Program-made: the position numbers and the translations under genes | Shown: in pieces, positions 8,936 through 16,999 of the stretch | How positions within the stretch are numbered: the stretch's first letter is position 1 | How the letters are laid out: every line of letters begins with the position of its first letter | The notes under the pieces: generated by a model | Told to the model about the DNA's origin: nothing | What the model saw: only the letters and a program-made list of their open reading frames with translations | Database searches by the model: none | NCBI GenBank assembly: GCA_905194315.1 | Contig: CAJJRX010000005.1 | Location: forward strand, 1 to 64,000 | Source: an uncultured Sutterella sp. | GTDB taxonomy: Bacteria; Pseudomonadota; Gammaproteobacteria; Burkholderiales; Burkholderiaceae_F | Direction of reading: 5' to 3' | Length of the DNA stretch: 64,000 nucleotides

Positions 8936-9808
8936 ATGATAAATATGGCAACACCCAGGGTAGCTTGCTCCAACTGCAATCTGCGTGAAGTTTGCCTTCC
9001 TATGGGCCTGACTCTTCGAGAGGTGGAAAAACTCGAGGAACTGGTGGCCTCCCGGCGTCGAATCCGTCGCGGTGATGTGCTCTACCGCGCTGGTGACCAT
9101 TTTGAGAACCTCTATGCCGTGAGGCTGGGCTTTCTCAAAAGCACGGTGATGAGCTCTGACGGGCGTGAGCAGGTGACCAACTTTTACATGGCCGGTGAAA
9201 TGATCGGGATTGACGGCATTTCGAGCGGCGTGTATTCCTGCGACGTGGTTGCGCTTGAGGACACGGAGGTGTGCGTGATCCCCTACAGCCAGATGGAGGA
9301 GGCCACGACCACGATGCGTGCCATGGGGGTGCATTTCCAGAAGATGCTCTCGCGCGAAATTGTCCGTCAGCACGGCGTGATGCTGCTGCTCGGGAGTATG
9401 CACGCTGAAGAGCGTCTTGCGGCGTTTCTGCTTTCGCTTTCCCAGCGCTTTGAAAACCGCGGCTACTCGCGCAGCGAATTCGTGCTGCGTATGACCCGCG
9501 CTGAAATCGGTTCCTATCTGGGACTCAAGCTTGAAACCGTCAGCCGTGTGCTCTCGCGTTTCTCGCACGACGGACTGATCGAGGTCAATCAGAAGCATGT
9601 GAGAATCTTTGATCCGGAAGGGCTGCGCGCCATCGTCTCCGCTGTCAATCTTGACCGCTCCAATCCGATGGAAAAGGGCAGTTTCGCCAAGCAGATCTCC
9701 GTGGTGCCGTACCGTCAGCCCGGCGACGAGCACCGCCCGTATGATGCCGCCCGGAAGAACGTTTCCATCGTTCGCGGCAATGCGCAGGGCGATGACAGTG
9801 AAGGCTGA
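8936..9808 (+). CDS. fnr: FNR-type anaerobic transcription regulator
   Basis: FNR is an oxygen-sensing Crp-family regulator whose [4Fe-4S] cluster is lost in air. The N-terminal cysteines are present as CSNCNLREVC (CxxCxxxxxC) with the fourth in VYSCDVV. A cyclic-nucleotide-like beta roll follows, then the dimer helix, then a helix-turn-helix with recognition helix ETVSRVLSRF, whose E..SR residues contact TTGAT. I choose the ATG at 8936 because GGGAGA lies 9 nt upstream; an ATG at 8927 would touch it and one at 8945 is also possible. The roughly 45-residue tail beyond the DNA-binding domain is longer than in E. coli. A strong terminator follows. Confidence 0.95.
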   Translation: MINMATPRVACSNCNLREVCLPMGLTLREVEKLEELVASRRRIRRGDVLYRAGDHFENLYAVRLGFLKSTVMSSDGREQVTNFYMAGEMIGIDGISSGVYSCDVVALEDTEVCVIPYSQMEEATTTMRAMGVHFQKMLSREIVRQHGVMLLLGSMHAEERLAAFLLSLSQRFENRGYSRSEFVLRMTRAEIGSYLGLKLETVSRVLSRFSHDGLIEVNQKHVRIFDPEGLRAIVSAVNLDRSNPMEKGSFAKQISVVPYRQPGDEHRPYDAARKNVSIVRGNAQGDDSEG

Positions 9809-9840
9809 TCACGCCTGATGTGCTCCTGATCCAACCTGAT

Positions 9841-9886
9841 GCCCGCCTGTGTCTCCGGCCCGGAGACCCGGTGCGGGCATTTTTTT
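9841..9886 (+). terminator. Terminator of fnr
   Basis: GCCCGC/GCGGGC with an inner GTCTCCGG/CCGGAGAC helix is followed by ATTTTTTTA, 32 bp after the fnr stop. Confidence 0.88.
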
Positions 9887-9970
9887 ACGGACAGGTTTTG
9901 TACCGCATGCGCCCGAAGGCGAGTACAATAGCGCTTTTTTGTTGAAACTTCCTGTTACTTCTGTCGAGAT

Positions 9971-10510
9971 ATGCTTCCGAATAACGCTCTTGAGCGCATC
10001 AAACAGACTTTGCGCACCATCCACGACTGGCCCCAGAAAGGCGTGGAGTTCCGTGATATCACCCCCGTGCTTCAGAATGCAGAAACTTTCCGCCTTCTGA
10101 TCGATCTGTTCGCCGAGCGTTACAGGGAGTCTCAGATTGATGTGATTGTCGGGATTGATGCCCGCGGTTTTATTCTGGGCAGCGCGCTCGCCTATGCGCT
10201 TGGTGTCGGTTTTGTGCCGGCCCGCAAAAAGGGCAAGCTCCCCTACAACACGATCGGGGAGAACTACACTCTCGAATACGGTACAGCCTGTGTGGAGCTG
10301 CATGAGGATGCGGTCGGTCACGGTCAGCGGGTGCTGGTTGTCGACGATCTGATCGCCACGGGCGGCACCATCCTTGCCACCTCAAAGCTCGTGCGTCGCC
10401 TTGGCGGCCATATTGTGGAGGTCTCGGCTATTATCGGCCTTGAGGATCTGCATGGCGTGTCGTTGCTCGAGAAAAACGGTCTCAAAGTGCACACCTTCCT
10501 CACGTTCTGA
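9971..10510 (+). CDS. apt: Adenine phosphoribosyltransferase
   Basis: Apt salvages adenine by joining it to PRPP to give AMP. The 179-residue protein has the expected length and motifs: PQKGVEFRDITPVL near the N-terminus, GIDARGFILGSALA, the flexible-loop ARKKGKLPYNT, and the PRPP-binding VLVVDDLIATGGT. The ATG at 9971 gives the family's usual N-terminus. It stands alone between the fnr terminator and a shared terminator with the convergent aldo/keto reductase. Cytosolic. Confidence 0.96.
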   Translation: MLPNNALERIKQTLRTIHDWPQKGVEFRDITPVLQNAETFRLLIDLFAERYRESQIDVIVGIDARGFILGSALAYALGVGFVPARKKGKLPYNTIGENYTLEYGTACVELHEDAVGHGQRVLVVDDLIATGGTILATSKLVRRLGGHIVEVSAIIGLEDLHGVSLLEKNGLKVHTFLTF

Positions 10511-10562
10511 ACATCTGTGCAAAAGCGGGCGGGAACTGCCGTCAGCTGAACCATACAGAAAG

Positions 10563-10600
10563 AAAGGCCTCGCCGGACGCTGTCCGGTGAGGCCTTTTTT
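10563..10600. terminator. Bidirectional terminator, apt / aldo-keto reductase
   Basis: AAAGGCCTCgCCGGA pairs with TCCGGtGAGGCCTTT, with T6 on the plus strand and a shorter T-run on the minus strand. It lies between convergent genes. Confidence 0.85.
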
Positions 10601-10631
10601 AATGCAAGCGTTTCAGCGCCTAAGAGACGGA

Positions 10632-11480
10632 TCAGAACGTGTTCTTGTCCGGATCCAGACCGGAGAATGCGGTCTCGGGCAGGGCGTCAATAGCAGCCAT
10701 GTCCGCTTCGCTGATTTCAAAGTCAAAGACTTCGGTGTTGGCGATGATGCGGCTTTCCGTGACGGACTTCGGCAGCGGGAGCACGTCGTGCTGCAGGCAC
10801 CAGCGGATGGCGAGCTGCGCGGTGGACTTGTTGTAGCGCGCGGCGATTTCGGCGAGCTTCGGATCGCTCAGCAGCTTGCCGTTGCCGAGCGGGCTCCAGG
10901 CTTCAACCAGAATGTTGTGCGCCTTGCAGAAAGCCACCGTCTCGGGCTGCATGAAACCGGGATGGAATTCGATCTGATTGACCATCGGCACAATGCCGGA
11001 GTCCATCAGCGCAGCAAGATGATGCGGCTTGAAGTTGGACACGCCGATCGACTTGATGCGACCGGCTTCGTAGAGCTCCATCATCGCCTTCCAGGTGTCG
11101 CGGTTAATCGTTTCCCAGTCGTCAAAGCGGCTCGAAGCGGCGGGCCAGTGGATCAGATAGAGATCAAGATAGTCAAGGCCGAGATCCTTGAGCGTCTGCT
11201 CAAAAGCGGCCAGCGTGGTCTTGTAGCCGCGGTTGGCATTCCAGACCTTGCTCGTGACGAACAGGTCTTCACGCTTGACGCGCGAGGCGGCGATGGCGGC
11301 GCCGACGCTGCGTTCGTTGCCGTACACGGCAGCCGTGTCAATATGACGGTAGCCGGCGCGCAGGGCCTGCATCACGGCATTGACGGCCGTATCGCCGTCA
11401 GGTGTCTGCCACGTGCCGAAACCGACACACGGAATTTCATAGCCGTTGGCAAGGCGGAAGGTGCTTGTCAGATTCTGCAT
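10632..11480 (-). CDS. Aldo/keto reductase
   Basis: A 282-residue NADPH-dependent reductase of the AKR superfamily, TIM-barrel fold. The catalytic tetrad is complete: Asp in YRHIDTAAVYGNE, Tyr in the same stretch, Lys in LFVTSKVWNAN, His in LYLIHWPAAS. IKSIGVSNFKPHHL and LPLPKSVTESRI are the barrel and coenzyme-binding motifs. It resembles the DkgA/DkgB (2,5-diketo-D-gluconate or methylglyoxal reductase) branch; the natural substrate cannot be told. The ATG at 11480 follows GGAG at 6 nt; an upstream start adding 8 residues would overlap that site. Single gene. Confidence 0.92.
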   Translation of the reverse strand: MQNLTSTFRLANGYEIPCVGFGTWQTPDGDTAVNAVMQALRAGYRHIDTAAVYGNERSVGAAIAASRVKREDLFVTSKVWNANRGYKTTLAAFEQTLKDLGLDYLDLYLIHWPAASSRFDDWETINRDTWKAMMELYEAGRIKSIGVSNFKPHHLAALMDSGIVPMVNQIEFHPGFMQPETVAFCKAHNILVEAWSPLGNGKLLSDPKLAEIAARYNKSTAQLAIRWCLQHDVLPLPKSVTESRIIANTEVFDFEISEADMAAIDALPETAFSGLDPDKNTF

Positions 11481-11932
11481 ATTCACTCCTGAAAACTGTA
11501 TCAATCATGTGCTCAGTCCGGACTGCCGCCAGTAGAGGGAGTCCGGCTGAGGTACTCAAAAAGTGAACCTATTGTACAAACATGTGTCCTGCAGAGCATA
11601 GGCGGTAAACAAATTAATACGAATTTTCTCGAAATGACTTCTCTAAGCCATGCGCCGGCAAGGTTTTTAGCTTTAGCGTCTTTGCTGCCGTCAGCTGCTG
11701 ATCGGTTCGCAGTCGGATGGCACCGGTGCGACGATGCTCACGAAAACAACGTCTGGGATGCCGCAGAGTCGCGTCTACGCAGGACACACTACGGCATCCT
11801 TTGTAGTGCGGCTGAGCGGGCTTAAAAGAAGCGCAGCAGAGTGCCGGAAAAGGCGCGAACCGCCGCTGTTCTGGCATAAGATTAACTGCTGGAACACTCA
11901 AAATATCCCCCCTTTTTTTGAGAGAACACACT
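11481..11932. other. Intergenic region, no feature recognised
   Basis: This 450-bp stretch separates divergent genes. Short open frames are present on both strands but none has a convincing ribosome-binding site or protein character. A C-run and T-run (CCCCCCTTTTTTT, about 11907-11919) precede the amidohydrolase. Confidence 0.4.
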
Positions 11933-13099
11933 ATGCCAGACATTCAGATTCCCGAATCAGACATTATCCGGTGGCGGCATCATATTCACCGTCATCCCGA
12001 GCTCGGCTACGAAGAACATCAGACAGCCGGGTATATCGTCGAGATGCTCAGCACGCTTGAGGGCGTCAGCATCGAGCAGCCGACTCCCACCAGTGTGGTA
12101 GCCACCATTACCGGGACCGCAGGCCCCGGAAAAACCATTGCGCTTCGTGCCGATATTGATGCACTGCCGGTAACCGAGGAGAATGACGTCGAGTTCTGCT
12201 CAGTCAACGCCGGTGTGGGGCATATGTGCGGGCACGACACGCATGCGGCAATGCTCATGGGTGCGGTGCATGTGCTTGCGCCCATGCGCGACAGACTTCA
12301 CGGGAGTGTGAAATTTATATTCCAGCATGCCGAGGAACGCTCACCGGGTGGCGCCTACGATCTGGTGGACAAAGGCGTGCTCAACGGTGTGGATCACTGC
12401 ATCGGACTGCATATCATGAACGGGCCGGTCGGGCAGATCGGTATTCTTGAGGACGAGGTGGTCACCTCGGCCTACGATACCGCCTTCATCCGGATTTCCG
12501 GCAAAGGCTCGCACAGCTCCATGCCGCATCTCTCCCACGATCCGGTGCTCATCGGCGCCGAGATGATTGTGGCGCTGCACACCATTGTTCCCCGCAACAT
12601 TTCGCCCGAACACTTTGCCGTGGTTTCCCCGAACGTGTTTCACGGCGGCAGGGCCGCCAACGTTATTCCGGATACGGCCGAGCTTGCGGTCAATATCCGG
12701 ACGCGCAGCGAGGAGGACCGCAAACTTATTATCGAACGGGTGAAAACACTGGTGACCGGCATTGCACAGAACAACGGCGCGAGTGTCGAAATCACCTGGG
12801 ACGAAGGCCCGAAAGGCATTGCGCAGGATCTTGAGCTTGTGCGCGAGATCAAGGCGCTCGCGGTGAAAACCTTCGGCGCGCAAAACGTCGCCTCTCTCAG
12901 AGCGCTGACGGGCAGCGAGGATTTCAGTGCCTATAACGAGGTTGTTCCCTCGTGCATGTTCTTCACGCTCGGCGGCGGTGAGAGCGAGTACACGAATCAC
13001 CATCCGAAGTTCCTCCCGCAGGATGCAAGTCTGGCGACCGGCACACGCATGGAGGTCGCTATCGTGCTGCATCTGCTTGGCGGAGACGGTCATGAGTGA
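11933..13099 (+). CDS. M20D-family amidohydrolase (first of a tandem pair)
   Basis: A 388-residue metal-dependent amidohydrolase of the HipO/AbgA/aminoacylase type, which removes acyl groups from amino acids or opens amide bonds. It starts with HHIHRHPELGYEEHQTAGYI. Metal ligands are visible in ALRADIDALPV, GHMCGHDTHAAMLMG and FIFQHAEERSPGGA (the family more often has QPAEE), then the dimerisation domain with KGSHSSMPH and the C-terminal GSEDFSAYNEV. No signal peptide, so cytosolic. The ATG at 11933 has GAGAG upstream; a TTG five codons earlier is less likely. Its end overlaps the next gene by 8 bp. Substrate unknown. Confidence 0.9.
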   Translation: MPDIQIPESDIIRWRHHIHRHPELGYEEHQTAGYIVEMLSTLEGVSIEQPTPTSVVATITGTAGPGKTIALRADIDALPVTEENDVEFCSVNAGVGHMCGHDTHAAMLMGAVHVLAPMRDRLHGSVKFIFQHAEERSPGGAYDLVDKGVLNGVDHCIGLHIMNGPVGQIGILEDEVVTSAYDTAFIRISGKGSHSSMPHLSHDPVLIGAEMIVALHTIVPRNISPEHFAVVSPNVFHGGRAANVIPDTAELAVNIRTRSEEDRKLIIERVKTLVTGIAQNNGASVEITWDEGPKGIAQDLELVREIKALAVKTFGAQNVASLRALTGSEDFSAYNEVVPSCMFFTLGGGESEYTNHHPKFLPQDASLATGTRMEVAIVLHLLGGDGHE

Positions 13100-14243
13100 A
13101 GCTGTGATTAACGAGGCGCAGATCATCGCCTGGCGGCACCACATTCACCGCAATCCCGAACCCGCCTGGCAGGAGTACGAAACCGCCGCCTATATTGAGC
13201 AGGCGCTCAAAGCGCTCCCCGGACTGGTCATTGAACGGCCGACGCCGACCAGTGTGGTGGCTACGCTCACGGGCGGAGCCGGCGCGGGGAAAACTGTGGC
13301 GCTTCGCGCGGATATCGATGCGCTTCCGGTGAAGGAAACCACCGGTGCGCCGTTCTGCTCGCAGCGGCCCGGTTTCGGACATATGTGCGGACACGATACG
13401 CATGCCGCCATGCTGATGGGCACGGCGCTCGCACTGAGCGGCATCCGGGAGCGGCTTCGCGGCAAAGTGAAGTTTATCTTCCAGCACGCCGAGGAGGTGC
13501 CGCCCGGCGGCGCGGCTGAACTCGTCCGGGCCGGTGTGCTTGACGGTGTTGACTGCTGCATCGGTATGCATGTCGTGAACGATCCTGTCGGACTGATCCG
13601 GATTCTTGAGGATCCGATGGTCACCACCACCTGCGACACGGCACGCATCCGTGTGACAGGCAAAGGCTCGCACAGCTCGCGGCCGCACCTCGGTGCGGAT
13701 CCCGTGCTTGCTGTGGCGCACATGGTGCTCGGACTGCATACGATCGTCTCGAGAAACATTTCGCCGGAGCATTTTGCCGTGGTTTCTCCGAACGTCGTTG
13801 ACGCCGGTACGGCGGAAAATATCATTCCGGACTCGGCTGAGCTGACGGTGAATGTGCGCACCAAAGACGAAGCTGACCGCGCGCTGATACTCGAGCGCGT
13901 CAGTGCACTCTGCCGCGGTATCGCCTCGGACTTCCTCTGCTCGGCCGAGCTGCGCTGGGAGGACGGCGCCAAAGGTGTCAGGCAGGATCTGGCGCTTGTG
14001 GCAGACATTAAAGCCATGGCGCTGGCAAAGTTCGGCCCGGAGCGTGTGGTGAGCGGACGCGGACAGACGTTCAGCGAGGATTTCAGCGAATACAACGAGG
14101 CGGTTGCCTCGTGCATGTATTTCACGCTCGGCGGTGGTGAGAGTCCTTACGCCAACCATCATCCGAAGTTCCTGCCGTCTGACAGGTGTCTTGCGGCCGG
14201 AACAGAAATGCAGGTGGCTGTTATCGAGCATCTGCTCGGCTGA
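13092..14243 (+). CDS. M20D-family amidohydrolase (second of a tandem pair)
   Basis: This 383-residue protein is a close paralogue of the upstream gene: WRHHIHRNPEPAWQEYETAAYI, ALRADIDALPVKET, GHMCGHDTHAAMLMGTA, FIFQHAEEVPPGGA and the C-terminal SEDFSEYNEAVASCMYFTLGGGES recur in the same order. The start overlaps the preceding stop (ATGAGTGA), indicating translational coupling and equimolar synthesis; the two may form a hetero-oligomer, as AbgA/AbgB do, or handle different acyl groups. A longer frame upstream is the shadow of the first gene. A terminator follows. Both copies share the variant QHAEE. Confidence 0.9.
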   Translation: MSEAVINEAQIIAWRHHIHRNPEPAWQEYETAAYIEQALKALPGLVIERPTPTSVVATLTGGAGAGKTVALRADIDALPVKETTGAPFCSQRPGFGHMCGHDTHAAMLMGTALALSGIRERLRGKVKFIFQHAEEVPPGGAAELVRAGVLDGVDCCIGMHVVNDPVGLIRILEDPMVTTTCDTARIRVTGKGSHSSRPHLGADPVLAVAHMVLGLHTIVSRNISPEHFAVVSPNVVDAGTAENIIPDSAELTVNVRTKDEADRALILERVSALCRGIASDFLCSAELRWEDGAKGVRQDLALVADIKAMALAKFGPERVVSGRGQTFSEDFSEYNEAVASCMYFTLGGGESPYANHHPKFLPSDRCLAAGTEMQVAVIEHLLG

Positions 14244-14249
14244 TCACAG

Positions 14250-14276
14250 AAAAGCCCGGTCTGAACCGGGCTTTTT
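14250..14276. terminator. Bidirectional terminator
   Basis: AAAAGCCCGGT-ctga-ACCGGGCTTTTT serves the amidohydrolase pair on the plus strand and the glycerophosphodiesterase on the minus strand. Confidence 0.85.
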
Positions 14277-14295
14277 CTGTCAGGTGCTTTCCGAC

Positions 14296-15075
14296 TCAGC
14301 CGATCGGGTGCACCAGATCCAGACGGTCTGTGCAGAGTGCGTCCACCCCCATGTGCAGGAGTTCGGCAACCCGGCGCGGATCGTTGACGGTGTAGCAGAA
14401 CACCCAGCGACCCATGGCGTGCACCTCATCGAGCATCTCTCTGGTGAGCCGCTTGTGGTTGCAGTGCAGCGCCACACAGTCGATTTCCTCGAGCAGTTCA
14501 CGCCAGTTTGGCGGAATCTCATCGATCAGAAGGCCGCGCGGAATGTCAGGCGCCGTCAACTTCGCCGCACGAAGTGCATCGGGCTTGAAGGAGGAGAAAA
14601 GCGGCACAGCCGGCACAATACCGTCGGCACGCGCACCGCCCTCACGGATAATGTCACGGTAGAGTTCCGTGGTGAGGCGGCCGACCGTCTCACCGGTGAC
14701 TTTTTCAAATCCCGGCGCGGGCTTGATTTCGATGTTGAGCCAGACGCCGTTGCGGCGGCACCAGCGCACCGCCTGTTCAAATCCCGCCGGCGGTTCACCC
14801 GCATAAAAAGGGCTGTACCAGCTGCCGGCATCGAGTTCGCGGATCTGAGCCGCGGTCAGTTCAGGCACGCTGCGCGTGTCCCGGATGGTTCGTCCGAACT
14901 TCGGGTCGTGCATCAGCACGGCCACGCCGTCCTTACTGAGCATGGCATCGGTTTCAAAGGCCGTGTAGCCGTGTTCAAGTCCAACACGAAAGCCTGCCAT
15001 CGTGTTTTCCGGTGCCATGGTGCCGGCCCCGCGATGAGCAACGATTTTCCTGAATGGCCATTCAAGCATAGACAT
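14296..15075 (-). CDS. Glycerophosphodiester phosphodiesterase
   Basis: The 259-residue protein hydrolyses glycerophosphodiesters to glycerol 3-phosphate and an alcohol. Catalytic motifs of the GDPD TIM barrel are clear: IVAHRGAGTMAPENTMAGF, then the metal-binding FETDAMLSKDGVAVLMHDPKFGRT, WLNIEIKP, and the C-terminal MGRWVFCYTVNDPRRV. No signal peptide, so it resembles cytosolic UgpQ rather than periplasmic GlpQ. I start at the ATG at 15075 (MSMLEWPF); an alternative ATG lies two codons on, and a longer frame adds a non-conserved N-terminus. Single gene. Confidence 0.9.
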   Translation of the reverse strand: MSMLEWPFRKIVAHRGAGTMAPENTMAGFRVGLEHGYTAFETDAMLSKDGVAVLMHDPKFGRTIRDTRSVPELTAAQIRELDAGSWYSPFYAGEPPAGFEQAVRWCRRNGVWLNIEIKPAPGFEKVTGETVGRLTTELYRDIIREGGARADGIVPAVPLFSSFKPDALRAAKLTAPDIPRGLLIDEIPPNWRELLEEIDCVALHCNHKRLTREMLDEVHAMGRWVFCYTVNDPRRVAELLHMGVDALCTDRLDLVHPIG

Positions 15076-15170
15076 AGGTTGTGTTCTCTTTACTGGAGGT
15101 GTTAACGATGCGAGAACCATTCTAGGACGAAAGCTCTCAGGTCGGTGAAAAACCACAGCTCAGGATAAAA

Positions 15171-15187
15171 TTTCCCCTTAGGGGAAA
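15171..15187. promoter_or_regulatory. Palindrome TTTCCCC-TTA-GGGGAAA
   Basis: Perfect 7-bp arms lie between the divergent glycerophosphodiesterase and Bug genes, about 100 bp upstream of the former. It could be an operator or a short hairpin. The remainder of 15076-15381 is AT-rich with no gene. Confidence 0.4.
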
Positions 15188-15381
15188 GTAGTTAGGTGCG
15201 GCTTAGGTCATTGTTCTGGCGTCGTTTTTTAAACGTATAAGGTGTTTGCCTTATTTTGCATTCTTCTTTTGGCTGTGTTGAAATAGCGCATAACCGGCTG
15301 GTGCAGACACTTTGTGTGTGACTGATACGGGGGTTGTGCACCGGCTCTTTTACTGTGAAACTTTTCATCAAAGGACACATC

Positions 15382-16386
15382 ATGATTCAACGACGTCAGC
15401 TGCTCGAAGCGATGGGTTTGGTCTCACTACTCGGACTGTCAGGCTTTTCGAGCGTCAGTTTTGCTGCGATGCCCAAGGGCGAAGGTGCACATCCGATTCA
15501 TCTGGTTGTCCCCTACCCGCCGGGAGGTCCGCTTGATGTGTCCGCCCGTGCGATTGCCGATGCGGTCAAAGACGAACTCGGTACGGTTGTCGTTGACAAC
15601 CGCCCGGGTGCCGGCGGCGGTGTCGGGATGGGCTATGCTGCGCGACAGCCCGGTGACGGCTACACCATGGTGGTGGGAGCTGTGGCCACCCATGCCATCA
15701 ATCCGCATCTGTACTCCTCGATTCCCTACGATCCGGTGAAGGACTTCAAACCGCTGAGCCTGATCGCTCACGTGCCCAATGTGCTGGTCGTCACACCGAC
15801 CTTCATTGAAAAAACGGGCGTGAAATCGGTAGCCGATCTCGTCAAATACGCCAAAGCCCACAAGGGCGAGCTCAATTACGCCTCCGGCGGCAACGGCTCC
15901 GCAGGCCATATGGCCGGCGAATGGCTCAAGAATGCCGAGGGTATTGACATGGTGCATGTGCCCTTTAACGGGGCTGCACCGGCCCGTATGAGCGTCCTTG
16001 CCGGTCAGACGGATCTGATTTTTGACAACCTCGCAAGCTGCCTGCCCAACATTGAAGCGGGCAAGCTGGTTGCGCTTGCTGTGACCACCTCGGTTCGTAC
16101 GCCGGCGCTCCCTGATGTGCCCACCATGGGCGAGGCGGGGGTCAAAGGCTTTGATATCTCCACCTGGTACGGTCTCTTTGTGCCTGCAGCCACGCCCGAT
16201 GATGTGGTTGCCGGCATGAACAAAGTCATCGTCAAGGCTTTGAACTCTCAGGAACTCAAGACCCGCCTAGCCAAGCTCGGCGGTCTGGTCAGCCCGACCA
16301 CCCCTGAGGAGTTTGGCGCTCTGGTGAAATCCGAGAGCGAAAAGTACGCCCGGCTTGTTAAGATTTCGGGCGCTAAAGTTGACTAA
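15382..16386 (+). CDS. Bug/TctC-family periplasmic solute-binding protein
   Basis: The 334-residue protein is the extracytoplasmic receptor of a tripartite tricarboxylate transporter. Residues 1-29 are an export signal with RRQLL, Tat-like, ending SFAAM. The mature part shows the Bug signatures: HLVVPYPPGGPLDVSAR, DNRPGAGGGVGMGYAA, DGYTMVVGAVATHAINPHLY, HVPFNGAAPA and GEAGVKGFDISTWYGLF. Bug proteins are hugely expanded in Burkholderiales and bind carboxylates or amide/amino-acid derivatives; the ligand cannot be assigned. AAAGGA precedes the ATG at 15382. TctB and TctA genes follow, making a complete system, though a hairpin at 16409-16430 may lower their expression relative to this receptor. 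Confidence 0.93.
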   Translation: MIQRRQLLEAMGLVSLLGLSGFSSVSFAAMPKGEGAHPIHLVVPYPPGGPLDVSARAIADAVKDELGTVVVDNRPGAGGGVGMGYAARQPGDGYTMVVGAVATHAINPHLYSSIPYDPVKDFKPLSLIAHVPNVLVVTPTFIEKTGVKSVADLVKYAKAHKGELNYASGGNGSAGHMAGEWLKNAEGIDMVHVPFNGAAPARMSVLAGQTDLIFDNLASCLPNIEAGKLVALAVTTSVRTPALPDVPTMGEAGVKGFDISTWYGLFVPAATPDDVVAGMNKVIVKALNSQELKTRLAKLGGLVSPTTPEEFGALVKSESEKYARLVKISGAKVD

Positions 16387-16408
16387 AGAGCACGGTTCTC
16401 AGCAGCTG

Positions 16409-16430
16409 CAGGCCCCGGTGACGGGGCCTG
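16409..16430 (+). terminator. Intra-operon hairpin between tctC and tctB
   Basis: CAGGCCCCG-gtga-CGGGGCCTG, a 9-bp stem with a tetraloop, is followed by TTTCTG. The T-run is short, so it probably terminates only part of transcription, leaving more receptor mRNA than membrane-subunit mRNA. Confidence 0.5.
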
Positions 16431-16522
16431 TTTCTGAGTCAGGGGACGTGCAAAGCGTTTTTTAGTCGGGGCGGCGCCTGCTTGACAGGTACTGCCCCGC
16501 TGTCCTTTCGAGCTGGACAAGT

Positions 16523-16987
16523 ATGTGGATTAAACGTCAGAAAGATTTTTGGGCCGGCGTGCTGTTTATCCTAACGGGGCTGCTCGCCGTCGTGGTCGCC
16601 CAGGAAAATCCGCTGGGCACGCTCTCGCGCATGGGCCCGGCCTACTTCCCGACCATTCTCGGCACGGCGCTGATTATTCTCGGGACAGTCATCGCTCTTA
16701 AAGCGATTTTTTTGAAACCCGCAGATCCTGCCGGCAGCCGCATTGAACCTGTACACTGGGGGGTATTATTCTTTATCCTCGGCGGTGTGGCCTGTTTTGC
16801 TCTGGCGCTTCTGAGTCTCGGACTCATGATTGCCATGGCACTGATGATCGCTGTGGCCTCTCTGGCCTCTCCTCTGGCGCGTCGCCGTGAAGTCGGAATA
16901 CTGATTGTGGTGCTCTGTGCGGTATGCTGGGGCGTTTTCGTTTATGGTTTGGGTTTTCAGGTGCCTGTGTGGCCAAGTTTTCTCTAA
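16523..16987 (+). CDS. tctB: Tripartite tricarboxylate transporter small membrane subunit TctB
   Basis: The 154-residue protein has four predicted transmembrane helices (about residues 9-27, 42-62, 78-96, 100-118) plus a final hydrophobic stretch, and begins with KRQKDFWAGVLFILTGLLAV, the TctB family pattern, followed by the conserved RMGPAYFPTILG motif. It pairs with TctA in the inner membrane. No strong ribosome-binding site is seen before the ATG at 16523. tctA starts 12 bp downstream. Confidence 0.9.
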   Translation: MWIKRQKDFWAGVLFILTGLLAVVVAQENPLGTLSRMGPAYFPTILGTALIILGTVIALKAIFLKPADPAGSRIEPVHWGVLFFILGGVACFALALLSLGLMIAMALMIAVASLASPLARRREVGILIVVLCAVCWGVFVYGLGFQVPVWPSFL

Positions 16988-16999
16988 AGGGCAGTAGCA

